Of a DNA stretch of 64,000 nucleotides, positions 28,201-41,800 are shown in pieces (within the stretch, counting starts at the first letter, position 1; each line of letters begins with the position of its first letter). This DNA is from Phalacrocorax aristotelis (Eukaryota > Chordata > Aves > Suliformes > Phalacrocoracidae): contig NC_134279.1 of the NCBI RefSeq assembly GCF_949628215.1, positions 63,843,766-63,907,765 on the forward strand, given 5' to 3'. The notes under the pieces were generated by a model, which was not told the origin of the DNA, made no database searches, and worked only from the letters and a program-made list of their open reading frames with translations. The position numbers and the translations under genes were made by a program.

Positions 28201-31200
28201 TGGGCTCTTCTTAGGCTGGCAACTGTGTGCTTGTTTTGGCTGGCCTTTTTGTACCCTTTAGGAACCGTCAATAATCAGTCCGTCCATCTTGTCGTACCTC
28301 CAAGAGTCATCAGTATTTGCTCATTTGCTCAGGTCCTTTGCCTCCTGACCACCTGCATGTAGACACATGCTAGGATTTTGATGACCTGCTAATCGAAGTG
28401 ACTTCAACACATGCCATTCTTATAGCTTATAGTTATTGCTGTTTCTTGTGGTACCTCCACTCCCAGACATTCTCATTCATGCCAGTCTTAATGCATCTAT
28501 CACAATTCTCCAAAACTTCAGTAATCACCACCCATGGAAGAGAACTACAGGAATTACAACTCTCTGCAGAACAAATGCAGAGAAATTGTTTCAGTGCACA
28601 GCAGAACTGCACTGTATTTTAAGGCAAGAAGTGACCTAACCATAATTTGGCCATAGGTTATAAACAGGTTGTCTTCTGATATTAATTTATTAGTCTTCTA
28701 ATAAGTCCATATGCATTCCATGTTATCTATCTCAAGGGATTACCATACATTGAAAAACATTCTAGAAAATAAACTAATTTAGGAAAACATTAATTCTAGG
28801 TACCACAAAAAATCCAGAACACTCTGGACTCTCACTATTTCATCTTCCTGCCTTAGTAATACTTCTTTAAAAAAAATAAAATAGCTAGAAATTAGGGCAA
28901 ATAGTATGTTGTTTTTCATGCAACCTCAAAATTAGTATACTATCTGGAAACCGCTGGTGCCTTCCAGCCTCCTTTTGTGTTTCAATATTCTGAACATTAG
29001 CTAAGTAGCTGGAGCATTGAGCCTTGTATAGATCAGCTGCAAGAGAGGGGACATCACAAATCCCACGCATTTCTAGAAAAGAAAGCAAAAAGCATTGTCT
29101 ATTTGCCAGGATTCCACAACGAAGGGAATATGGTTAATTCAACATATGGAAAGATAAAGTTTATTGTTCTTCAGAGTATTGCAACATATGAAAGCACTGG
29201 TCTTCGTGCTATCCTCAAGAAACCGTAGGTTACCTCAGTCTAAAATAAATATGTGACCAGATGAACAAATTCCTTACCTTTGCCCCTGTGGGTGTTATCT
29301 GTAGTGGCTGTTTAGAAGATGATTTTCAGTGCACCTGAGGGCGAGTTTTCATCTTCATTACAGAATTTATATATACATTTTCTTGAGAATTACAAGAAGC
29401 AAAATAAATCTCTGAAGACTTTATTTTAATAACTAAAAAAAAAGTGTACAGGGAAAAATGATTGCACTTCTGAATCTGTAAAAGAATCTCTAGGGTGAGA
29501 AAAAGAGGGTTTTTTTCAAATCCTGTATTCTGGTGACTTTGGAAGAAGGCCTTGAACCTCACCTTCTCAAGTGGCTAGCACATACCCTAATCTCCAGACA
29601 GTAAAATCAAACATTTTTCAGTCAAGCAAACAAATGGTTTGTTCAAAGCAGAACAGATTCAATGACCTATTGAGAGAACTCCAACCCCAGATCCAACATG
29701 CAACAGCTCTACTGACATGGGACTGAATTCTTTTTGTATAAAAGTAAGAATATGGTTTTGAAAATAGAGTCTTTTATTTCCTATACTAGGCCTTAGGTAG
29801 CTCTTCTTTTTCTCTTAGTAAGAATAGGCTCACTCTAGGATGTAGGAGTCCTGGTGAGAACTGTTAAGAACTAAACCTGACAGGATTCTTTAGTTTATCT
29901 TCTAGGTTAAGTGTGAGAACTGCATAAAACCACCAAGTCTTCTGATTCACAGGAGCTAGTATGATTACACCATTTGCACAGAGCTGCCAGCAGAGCTGTA
30001 AAACTGCCAGCTAGGAGCAGTAGCTATATAATACCCCCTGGGGGAAGAACACTGGAACATCCACACTACATTTATATCCCACTATAACTTACTCAGCTCT
30101 GGACTTTGCTGGCACCAATGGTCTCATTTGCTAGCAGCTCTGTTATTTAACCTAAAGGAATAGTTAAATGCATTCTATTCACCTACAAGTGGCATTTCTT
30201 CTCTTCCACTTCCAGAGGCGATCTTTTTCCCTTAGAATTCCTCCACAGCAGCATTCTCTATGGAGATCCCTATGTCATTTTGCACCTCACTCCTTGAAAC
30301 TCACCCTGTGATAATTCCTTTCATCCTCTCTCCTCATTCAATGCATTCTCCTTATTGCTTATTATGAAGTGATCCATGGCGAAGTGTTCTTTCCTCTCTC
30401 CAAACTGCCCTTCTTAGACCACTACCACTGCTCCATTGCACAAGCTAAGCCAGCTCTTCCCCTACTCCAGCTCGTGAAGCAAGAAATTAGATTAGTCACA
30501 ACCTCCAAGAGCAACAGATAGTTTAAGGTACCAAGAGAGATTTTCTCAGATATTACTGTAGCATGTAACAAGACACATGAGCCATCTCTGACTGCAGGTA
30601 TTAACACAGGCTACAGAAACTTACTAAAGAACTTAAGTACTCACATAGATGGATTTCCTAGTCTGTCAAGGTTTACATATAGGCTTGAAGTTTTTTTTAA
30701 GTAGGTTTTTCAAAGCCAACTGTAGGTATTGTTATAAAAATACACATCCCTCCTTCTGCCTGCAAAAAGAAATAGTTAACTAAAACAAGCTTTAGTTCGC
30801 TATTTCTCTCCATCCAACTCTTGTCTTTTTGAGCAGCTGAAGTGTTCATTTATGAAGGCAGGGGCAAGTGTGCAATGAAATCCATATACGTGGGAGGCAA
30901 CGGTACCATGGCATGCCCAGGTTGTGAAGCAAAACAGCACCAACTGGTGAGAGATTGAAGCAGAAACTCATGGCAAGTTTTCAAGTCATGGAGATCAGGC
31001 AGAAAAGGCATGGACAAAAGGTCTGGAAAAGGGATTACACAAAGTGAATGGCAGAAAATAAAAGAAAAGGTGCCTAAGACCTTTAAAAAACTAGAAATAC
31101 CACAAATGACAAATACAAAACAGGTAGATATTAAAAAAGAGGCAGCAGCAAATGATTCCCAGAGACCTGAGGATTAGGATTACAAAAAGTGGATTGTGTG

Positions 31201-32246
31201 CACACTTGCTGACAATATAAAAATTCTTTTGACTAGAAAACCATCAAGAAAGAATGAGAACTCACAGCAGAAAAAGGTTGAATGAGCTTTCACTTAGCAT
31301 AAAAAAGGATGATGAAGAAGTGATCAAAGTGGCAAGTGAGATCATTGCATCCAGACACCATGAAAATCCTGAAAAACTTCTATGTCAAGTACTTCCTATC
31401 ACCCTTTTGAAAACAGATGCATAAGCACATTACTGACATTTATTATTACAGAAATCTGGTAACAAAATAAAAAGAACTCTGGCAGAAGGAATCAGCAATG
31501 CGTTCAGAAGCACTGACCTAAACTGGTACATTCATACCATGTCACTGTGAAATGTAGGAAGTACACATGTACTTATCCAAGACAGAAAAAAATCCCCTTG
31601 ACTCAAGTATATCCAAGTCTGGACTAGAAAAGTGCATATAATAACCTCAGGGAGATTTCTGAAGGGCATGCCCCTGTGGCACAGGACACACCTGCTATTA
31701 ACACAAATTTAGAAACAATTATGAGCAGGACAGATCAGATTTCCATATACCCATGGACTAAAACTACTTAGCAGAAGCACAGCAAAACAATTGTTTCCAA
31801 GCACTCTAGTGTGACAACTCGTAAAGTTAGATCAGAAGCAAAAGTTTCCTGGAAGAACAAAAGGCCAGGCTTAAGCCGAGTGGCTTCTGTTGTAGCAGCA
31901 ATTTCTCATGAAGAGTAACTGCTCTACACAGAAAATCCACAACACTTTGAATGGGCATTTCTGCCCCTCCTGTCCCACAGCTTTATTATGCCTTCAACCA
32001 TTAGCATCTGTCAGATGAGAATGCTGAACAGCAAGCAGCTTTCAAGGAGGTTGGTAAGGAAGGGAAAAAATAAGAAGTGTCTCTCAAAACTGAACAGCTT
32101 TGTTTACAACGGTCTCCTCCAAACAGTCCAAAAACTTCAAAAGTCCGCTTTTAAAAAGTTACCAAAAAATGGCATATTTCAAAACAAGAGACAGAGGATA
32201 AGTCCAGTATTTGATTGTTGCAATGTCAAATAGCAATTTAAGAAGA
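13246..32246. other. Long intergenic stretch downstream of ANAPC4
   Basis: About 19 kb of AT-rich DNA with no recognised exon, RNA gene or interspersed repeat. It holds simple-sequence patches, such as the A/C-rich tract at 24,790-24,860 and the T tract at 21.38 kb. In human, the sequence beyond ANAPC4 in this direction is also gene-poor. Diverged regulatory or non-coding RNA elements could be present but are not visible without alignment. Confidence 0.55.
21383..21398. repeat. Poly-T run (16 bp)
   Basis: A mononucleotide run inside a longer T/C-rich stretch at 21,352-21,420. Confidence 0.85.
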
Positions 32247-32252
32247 TTTATT
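32247..32252 (-). terminator. Candidate ANAPC4 poly(A) signal (AATAAA)
   Basis: Reading downstream of the ANAPC4 stop on the minus strand, this is the first AATAAA I find, about 1.03 kb after the stop. Further AATAAA hexamers occur near 31,982 and 31,439. No cleavage site can be proven from sequence alone. Confidence 0.4.
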
Positions 32253-33280
32253 TATCTTTGAAGTACAGAATGGAGCACATGCTTAAGACCTGGTCCTCTT
32301 CACAAATACAAGGTACACTCACAGTTCTGAAGGAAGATAATGCATTTAGCACCATTGTTCATTCAAAGAGCTGAGTTTTAAGTCTGTCAAGACTCTGACA
32401 GCTAGTAGGGAAGAAGAAAACATCTTAGATTTCTAAACACTGTTTCTAGCTTCTACTTAGCACTAAACCATTGCTACAGCAATATATAAATTACCAAGGA
32501 ACAGGATTATGCTGAAGCCTATGCATGAAATACAATACCACATCAGAATAAAAAAATATACTCTCTGTTTTAACTTTTCATTACAAAAATACCAGATGGA
32601 GAAGACAGACTTTCAGGAACAATCCCACAGAAACCAGGCAGGCTGAGACACGCAAACATTTGACAAAACATACACACAAACACACACACAAATGTTGTAC
32701 TGAGGACTAAAGAACTGCACAGGCTGAAATACTGTCTTATGGAGGACAAATGTTAGCAAAAGAGTTTTTAGAAGTACACATTTAAGTAAGAATTGCTAAA
32801 TTTTGTTGCCTAACTAATCTTAAGCTGATCTGCAAGCTTGTTGTTGGCCATACACACTCTTAAATTTCAGCTCTACAGGAAGCTTCTGTACCCACTAATA
32901 GAACAAAGTCTGAGAAGAAAAGAATTCCATCCTGAGTTGGTTGCTTCACATAAAAGTTCATTTTATCTTAGTAACAGTATTCAGGACTGACCAGGTTAAC
33001 TACAAAAATATCAGCTGGTATTTCTTCTTCTCCTCACCTATTAAAAAATACAAACGAAAAAGCTCTCAAGGAAACTTAGTTCATACCAAATCATGTGCCA
33101 GACAAAAAAAAGGGTCAAATAAATGTACTCTACAACACAAGACAGTCTTAGCTGAGAAGCAATACAGAATTCTGACAAACAACATCCTACTACAGCTGCT
33201 TGAGTAGGTACACGATACATCATCTCAGCAGCCTGAAGTTAGACGACAGTCTTGTCCTTTTACCAATATAAAAGCCTATG
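32253..33280 (-). other. Probable ANAPC4 3' UTR
   Basis: AT-rich sequence between the stop codon and the first AATAAA on the minus strand. It includes a CA-rich tract at about 32,670-32,692. The assignment depends on which poly(A) signal is used. Confidence 0.4.
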
Positions 33281-33496
33281 TCAAGGATCCAGACTTGATT
33301 CTGGTTCTTCAGATTCATCAGGTAGTTCTTCAGCAGATGCACCACACGCACTGTCCTGGTTATCTGCAGACTGATTCAGTTCATCAGATTCCCCAGCTGC
33401 AATCTGAGTTGTTTCTTCTTCCTCTTCTTCCTCAACTTCCCCATCATCTTCTACATCCATCTCAAACACCCTCACATGACGTAGATTTGAACTTAG
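33281..33496 (-). CDS. ANAPC4: ANAPC4 last coding exon (28), acidic tail and stop
   Basis: Starts with the conserved [18 protein letters not shown] after a CGTAG acceptor, then a run of seven glutamates and a Ser/Glu/Asp-rich tail ending SSLDP and TGA at 33283-33281. The last 71 residues contain no lysine. Human APC4 carries lysine-centred SUMO sites in this region, so the tail differs in kind as well as sequence. Confidence 0.95.
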   Translation of the reverse strand, partial: LSSNLRHVRVFEMDVEDDGEVEEEEEEETTQIAAGESDELNQSADNQDSACGASAEELPDESEEPESSLDP

Positions 33497-36400
33497 CTAC
33501 GGAGACATTGAGAAGTTTCCGTTGATAAATAAATAAAAGCACCAATGCCATTTTAAATGTCAGCCAATAGCTTTGAAAACAGCCTTTATCTTTGAAATGG
33601 AGGTTTCAAGGAAATAAGCAACTTTTTTATTGCTCTGTAGGCTGAAAAGTAAAGCAAGTAGATCTTTTAACTTCTGTTAATGTTTTTCCGTGTTGCATTA
33701 TGAAAGAAGTATGACTGTAGCCTGACATGCTTGTAGATTATCAGAGAATAATCTATTTGTTAAAAAAAAAATGTTTTGAGAAATCTCACTAAATTGGCAG
33801 AAAGAGGTTACCACTCTCACCAGTCATAGCATGTTTTCTTTAATAATTTACAGGCTTGTTCATAGATACTGTACTTACCACACAGGAAACTTTTCTAATG
33901 CCATTTACAGAAACATACTGAGCTTTCATATTCTCCAGCACTCTCCACTGATTCTCCAAGATGACAGTACGTGTGGATATCTCACCACTTTGCTCATCCA
34001 GCCTGCACATAGCAAGAAGAAAAGCACAACACTAGTACATAAGAAACAATTCCAGTACTAAGACAAACCTCGGTCAGTCCAGTTTTTTATGTTTAAGTTT
34101 TGTTATATCATAAGCAACAAGCTCATAAGCATTTGAAACCATCATAGTGGTGCTACGGATATTCTAGAGTGGGGAATCCAACTGTGGAGAGACAGCATGT
34201 TTCAACTGAGGTAAAAGATTACAGGAGGTGAGGAGTTGTAAAGCCTGACCTTCCCACAAGTAACAGCTGCAGCAGGAGGATGAGGATGGCCTCCCTTCAA
34301 ACTTCTCCTCTGCATGAAGAGGAGTTTCTGAACAAACTCTTGCAGGTGATGCCTCCACTTAGAAGTCTGGCCACCATGACCTTTCAAAGACGTACACCCC
34401 AGTTCATCCCCACTCATAGGAACTGTACAAAGGAACTCCCTAGCCAGGATTAGTTTATCTTCTGTTCATTCTTCAATACACAATTTCTTTGTGGCATAAA
34501 AAAAATATTTATAGCTCAGTATGGCTCTCTATTCTGAGGTAAAAATGTATATTCAGCCATCCACCAGAGAGGCATAGGGAGGAAAAAAGAAAAAGCAAGT
34601 GAAGCACAACAACTAATATACTGGATTCACCACTTGAACTACATGGACCTTTTTTCCCTCGCCTCTCTCTATACCAACAGAGAGAGAAGCACCAATTCTG
34701 ATGTTTCGAGGCTAAGCTGACAATAATTTTAGGCATGACTACCAGGGGAAAGATGAAGAAATCTCTGTGTATCCTATTACAAGGCAGAGTAAATATGCTG
34801 AAAACAAAAATCAAGTATTTTGACCAGCAAAGCTAGCATCCTCTAAACAAAAGAAAACTTCTGATTCTACAGGATGTTTTCAACTGGTCCTCCCATTTCC
34901 TGAGAGCCATGTACACAGGTAGCATTCAGTCTCAAAAAATGCAAAACCAACCCCAACCCAACCTCCAAGAAAACCACAAACCAAACTGTTTAGGAAGCTT
35001 TCATCTCCCCACCCCACTCTCCCTGGCACAAAAAGAGTTTTTCGTCTTTAGAGTATTTGCACACATACGTGCAAAGCATGAGTAACTGTGCACAGTTAGA
35101 ATATTTGCTTAAATGTGCTTTTCAGTTCTGCATTTTCAGACTATCTCAAAGTTTTTTCTTACCTTTTAGTAGAATCCCAGATGAATTCTCTGTCTTGGTC
35201 CTCATCTGTGTACACTGAAGATAAAGGCAACTGAGCCAAGACTCTCTCCTTCCCCTCTTGTTCCACACTCTCCTTCAGAACTACAGTTACAGTTTCATCA
35301 TCATAGAAGTGTGCATCTAAACAACTGTAGCATCTGTAGGAAAATAATTTAGAAAGCATCAAGAAATGGCATTGAATACAGAACTAAAATATTTTTAAGT
35401 TGCACAGCGTTCATGTTAAAAAGTATTTAGTAGTTAACAGTGAACTTTACTGTAAATGATAAAAAATGTCAGCCATGCAGTTAAGACACTGAAAGACAGC
35501 CACAACCACTCCTGTATCATGTAGGAAAAATTATTCTGAAGCAAATATGAAACAACCAAAACTTAGTAGCAATCTTTATTTTTTCCCATTTCAGGTAAAA
35601 GGTAAGAAACAGTAAACAACAAGGTCCAAAGAAAATTTAGAAACACAACTGAAGGTACTGAGAGCAATCACATCTGGCCTTTCTACATTAAAAGGATGAG
35701 CTTAGTCTGCCATGCTTTCTAAGAAGCCTCCATTCAGGCATCACAAATCTCACTCCGTCTTAAAGAACATCACAGATACAAGCAAGAGATATTTCCAGCG
35801 AGCTTTGTTTCTTGCACATGTGCTAAAGCTCTAGTTTTCAACAAGAAAACTAAAATTTACTTGACCTTGAGATGAAGCACAAAATAAGACTCCTGCAATC
35901 CTACAGCTTCATGCACCTGTGCCATTTCTTACAGCCTGACTCATGTGGGGACTACAAGCTGGTCTAGCGTCTAAAGTAGTAACTTGCAGGATAAAAGCCA
36001 AACTACAGTGCCTGAGAAGTTAAAGTAAAATAAACACTAGAAAACATGGTCTTCAATTTATCAATCTGCAGTTCTGGAAGAAAAATCAAATATACTGACC
36101 TGGAGTCTGAGCTCTCATTTATACTGTTGTTCAAGAAGTTTCCAAAATCTACTGCAAGAATTCCATTATTGACAGACCTAGAAGAACAGTGTTCATTATC
36201 TCAGTGACTAATTTCCATTCACAGAGAATCCAAAATCCCTAATGACAACCATGGTAAGAGACAGTGTAAGCCTGTCTAATGTAGCATAATACATGGCTAC
36301 GTCCCAAGATGATGTAACTGGTACATGGGAACCTTTTGATTTCTTCTGCCCCTCAGCAAAACATGACTAATGGAGTCAAATGAGAAACTGCGCCTGGCTT

Positions 36401-38853
36401 GTGGGATACAGCTCTTCTTTGCTGAACTCTTGGCTCAACCGTCCTAGTCTCAGGTCCATTACGTTGTTACTCAGATCTACAGAAAATGAGTTTAGACAAT
36501 TTTACATATCAATGAGGGAAGAAATAGGATAGAAACTACACCACACAGCTGTAATTTTGTCATCATCAGCTGTCAACGGGAAATACAGAAGATAGTTTCA
36601 CCATGTGCTTTCTTAAGAAGTAAAACTGCTTTAAGAAATCCCACCCCTATCACAGTTCATTATCTCCTCAGATTAAAGGACACAGATTATAAAAACCAGT
36701 ATTTTACAGAGGAGTTTTTGTTGTTTTCTAAACCCAGGTCATTTCAGTGATCCCAGTGTCAGAATGCCTCTTAAACAGTTGTATCAGCACAACTAGGCAG
36801 TGACAAACCGCATCTTGGACACAGAAACTCCTGAAGGTACACAAAACTACAACCCAAAAGAGATGTATGCTATTTGTTACACCTCTGATGCCACCTCCCA
36901 TTTTTCCTTAGAGTATTAAATTACAGGCTGCAAGGGGTTATCAAAGAATAATATTTACAGTAAGGCAAAGCAACATTGAAAGCGTGATTCCCTGTAATTT
37001 CTCATGAGTTTGCACAAGCAAGTAATTCTGCGAGGAGCAGAACTAAGGAAGCCTGATTTTTCTTCCTAAGCCTAAAACCATCTTAGGTCTTGTGATTAGA
37101 TTTTTCTGAGTGTAATACAACACAAATTCCTGCTCCATTTTCTGATGTCCTCCTCATTTTCCTTTAGTATCCAAGAAAGATTGTATTCATGCTGCTCATT
37201 CCATTTTTTTCTTACAAAAAGATTCAAATTGTAATTGTCTCTGTACACATGTGCTGAAGCTCGCAAACCACTCTTCCCCGCTTTCTGTCTTACCTGGAAG
37301 TATCAGTATGTCTCCTCAAAATGTATATTTTAGAAATAGAATTTTCTAATATGGTGAAGAGAACATAATGTATATTGGATATTTTGTCATTCCACCTGTA
37401 ATGCGAGGGAGGAAATGAAAATTTAGGTCAAGTTTTAATAATTGGTAAATGACATAGAACAAGGAATAGCAGCACACTTACAGAAATGGTAGTTTAGATA
37501 ACTGAGGTGTGGAATCTTCACTGAAAAGGAAAAAAGCAAAACAGTTTATAAAATGCTAATGTAGTTTTGTGCAACTAAGCTTTAGAAATACCGTAAAGAA
37601 ATACCTTTGGGAAGTTTTATAGAGAGACATGCAGACTGCTTGATGCACTGACTTTCCAATTACATCCTAACAAATATAATGAAAACAGGACAAAAAATGC
37701 AGGCAGTTATTCATAATTATACACCTTTTTAAGACCAAAAATTCCCAACCAGACAAACAAAACCAACTGAGTACATCCGAAAGAAAAATCCACCAATATT
37801 TACGCTGGAATAAACATCCCTAATGCAAACACTACTGTCATTTGATACACTTGTGTCATGTTTCTTCATAATATATAGACTAATGTATTGCCAAATAACA
37901 CAGTTATCTAGTACACAGTACACATACCAAGCTAATTAACATTAAAAATAGATCCAATAATGTGGGAACAGAAGACGCAAAACAAAAAATCCCCCATTAC
38001 GCTCTCCCTAGCCAAAGGCTTGAGATATCCCAGCAGTGGTGAAGCTGGGCTACATGCGAAGTTGTAGGCCTTACTAAGCAGGACTACTACCTTCAGTTGA
38101 CTGCTACTCCTAAAAGAAAGTTATCATTTATACAAATTGAACTTACTGCTGGCTTTTGTAAACACTGGTCAATGACCCCTTCCATTTGCCTTTTGACAAA
38201 ATGCAGTGATTTCTCAGGATAGTAGGGAAACAAAAGTGGACTTTCTGTAAACAGATAAAGTTCATTTAAAAAATGCTTGTTTCTCTATAAAAACATACTA
38301 CACTTATAGTGACAAATTGGAATGAGTCCATTGGAGGGTCAATAAGATGGTCACAGGGCTAGAGCACATGCATTACAAGAAGTTGAGGGGGCTGGGTTCA
38401 CTCAGCCTAGAGGAGTGAGGGCTAACAAGGAGGAACCTGTTGCTCTCTCCAGCTGCCTAGAGGAGGAGTTACAGAAGACATAATTTTCAAAGCTGCACCC
38501 ACTAAGAGGGGAAGATGTAACAGTCATAAGCTCCAGCAAGGGAATTTCCAACCACGTACACGGAAAAAAGTTTTCATGAGGACTGATTAGTCACTGGTGC
38601 CGGGTGCCCACAGAGGCTGCAGGGTCTCGATCCTTGCAGGTGTAAAGGACTCGACTGCACAAAGTCTTGAGCAACCCAGCCTAGCTTCAGAATTAGCCCT
38701 GCTTTGGTTGGATTAGGTGACCACCTAAATCATTGCCTGATTATAAATTCTAACTCAAGTAACTGACTGGATTACAATATGAAAGTAGATAAATGAATGA
38801 GAAATGGAAGCTGGTCTGCCCCTTCAGCTTTTCTTCACAGCCCATTCAAAATT

Positions 38854-38890
<37 letters not shown>

Positions 38891-41800
38891 AGAAATGCAT
38901 TTACCAGAGACCTAAAAGCACATTTGTTGTAAAATATCTTGTTTCAGCAAAATAATTTCCATACTTTGTAAGAAGACTTTAAGCTTTTGTACTTATTTTA
39001 AGTACATAACCTGTTTATTTTCTAATGTTAGCTGGAAAAATGATAAAATTACATAAACCAACAAAGCAATATAAAACACCAAAGAAGGGTAAAAAGTGTC
39101 AATGACAGAAGCAGCTTGTCCTATACACCTTACAGATCTGAGAGCAAAACAAACACCTCAATACTTGCCAAATTAATACCAGCAAAACCACTTACAAACT
39201 ACCTCTACAAACAATCATGAATCTTGGGTAGTAACAGAAATGACCAGTCAAGTAGTTTACACATTTAAAGCATGAAACATATTTTTGAAGTGTATTTAAA
39301 AATACGTTTTCTAAATACTACTTTGCCAAACAAAAATGCTACCACCTCCCCCCTTTTCACTGAATTAAACAGGCATGAAAAAGGCAGCCATAGCAAATTC
39401 TATTATGAGACAGCTTATGCTGTAGAAGTTAGTCTATGGTTTCTAAAATTAAACAAGAATAATTTTCAACCTCAGCTTGTTCTAGTCTCTTACTTCTTTT
39501 TTACCACTAATTAACAAAATAGTCTCAGACTCCAGTCAAAGAGAACAAATTAGGACACTTCCCCCAGGTATGACCTAAGCATAATTATTACTTCCTTGAA
39601 CTGGAATTAAGATCTCCTAAAACAGACATCTCCTGGGATTCCTTCCAAGCCAACATTTCTGAGACTCATACATAAACAGTAGGAAACTCCTAACACCCAG
39701 AAAATGGTAATTGACTGGGTAAGCAGCTACACAAAAACTGTAAAACAACATGGCCCATTTATTTTATTCTACTCAGATGGAGACCCATAATTAACACTAT
39801 TAGAAATAACACATAAGCATTAAAAACCAGATTACTCCTCTACTTTTCTAATATTCTATGCATACCTTTGATGCACTTTTACTTTTTAATAAAGCGTACG
39901 TTACCTTTAAGATGAGTACTATTTTTAAGATAGTTAAACCACTGGTTTCCCTCTGTATTAGGTGGTGATACAAGTTCATCATCTTCATCCTTCAAGTACT
40001 AGAAAAGAAACAGACATTTTTAAGATTGCATTTTAAGAATAAAAGACATTAGAATTCACCTCTAGCATTGCCCCTCACAAGTCTGTTAAACATTTCCTCG
40101 TAGTTTAACGTGCCCTGCTCTTAAAACTAAATATTCTACCCTTTCTTGAAACAATAAGAAAAATCAACTATTGTCTAAGATCATATGGTGATACTTCCAG
40201 AATAAACTTGTTTTTAAATCAAGTTTGAGCACAAATATTTTGAAATCCAGTGATTAATGGCATAAAGACAACAAGCACGTTTCAGTTTTACGTAACTATT
40301 GCTGGCTCCAAAGAGGTTTCGTCCTTTTCCTAAAAATACATCCTGTGTAAGGTAAAACTATAAGATATGTTTTTAAACGCTCCTGTTCCTAATAATAGTG
40401 GAAAATAATTAAAATACTCTCCTTTACCATTACTGGAATGTGCAACATAAAGCAAAAGGGACAGAGAAGGAAAGTGGCCACAGCTTTAGAAGCTTCTCCA
40501 TCTAAGGATTTTCTCATTTATTCTTTTTCCATTTACTCCCTAGTTCTTTACCTGGCCAACTCTCTCCACATTGAAGTATTTTCCTTTACGATTGTAAAGT
40601 TCTGGTGCCTGAAAAAAATAATGCAAACAAAACCATTATTTAAACCCAAAGTTAATGAGAAGCAGTGTACAAATATACGATTGAATTATTTTATTATAGG
40701 GTTTTTCAGATTCAGTTCTTGGCAGCAAAAATACTGTCAGATGCTGTACTTGGCAAACCAATATAACTTACCTCATTGAAGTGTTCAGTAAGAAAATCAG
40801 CAACAAACGTGATATCTTTTTGAGTCATCTAAAAGAAAAAAAAAAGCAAAGTGCGAAAAGCAAAGGATAAGAAATACATTAATACATTTCAATGAGCACA
40901 GAACACATGTTCTGTTGGCTGAGCAAGCACAACTCCCTCAGCCTGTCCTCACAGGGGAAGTGCTCCAGCCTCCAACCTGCTTGGGAGCCCTCTGCTGAAC
41001 TCACTCCAGTTCATTCATGTCCATCTTGCATAGGAGGGCCCCAAAGTGCAGGAAGTATTCTAGACGCGATCTGATGAGTGCTAAGTAAGGAGGGTTCCCT
41101 AAACCTGGCCGTGCTCCTGCTAGTACAGCCCTGGTTACTGTGGGCAGCCGTTGCTGCCAGGGCACACTGCTGGCTCATGCCCAGCTCGCATCCACCAACA
41201 TCCCCAAGTCCATCTCAGCAGAGCTGCTCCTCAGCAAGCTGGGGCCCTGCTGTGCGATGGCAGGGGGTTACTCTTCCCCAGGACAGAACCTCGCATTTGC
41301 CCTTACTGAACTTCAGGAGGTCCCCATCTGACCTCTCCTCCAGCCTATCTATTTCCCTCTGGAAGGCACCTCTGCCCTCAAGCATATTAACTGGTTCACC
41401 CAGTGTGATGGTGTCTGCAAATCTGATGCAGGTGTTTTCCGTCTCTTCTAGCAGGGCACTGGTAAAGATGTTAAAATCCCATTCCAGTTAACTTAGTCAT
41501 TATTGGTATATAAAGAGCTGCTATAAGCAGAGGTCTCGCATTCACACATAGTGTACTGAAAGAATAGTATTAACAAAGAAAACAGAAAAAGTAATTCATG
41601 TGAGACAGCATATTAGCGTGAATCTGCAGCCATCAACTTTCTCAAAAAAATGGCAGAGACTCAACCTTTAATCTTGCCCTCTAAGTCAAGCAGAATACAG
41701 AATATACTACCATTTATTAGAAAATGTTACTACTACCTTGTTCAGCTCTGGAAGCACGTGATCTTCTGACATCCTCAACATGGCTGAGGGAGAAATTACA

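Noticed and set aside
38856-38888. Poly-A run taken as the tail of the nearby CR1
   Set aside because: CR1 copies end in short specific repeats, not poly-A, and unique sequence of about 105 bp separates the two.
41078-41491. 137-codon open frame on the plus strand
   Set aside because: It lies within a CR1 element read antisense. The sequence segments are those of CR1, not of a host gene.
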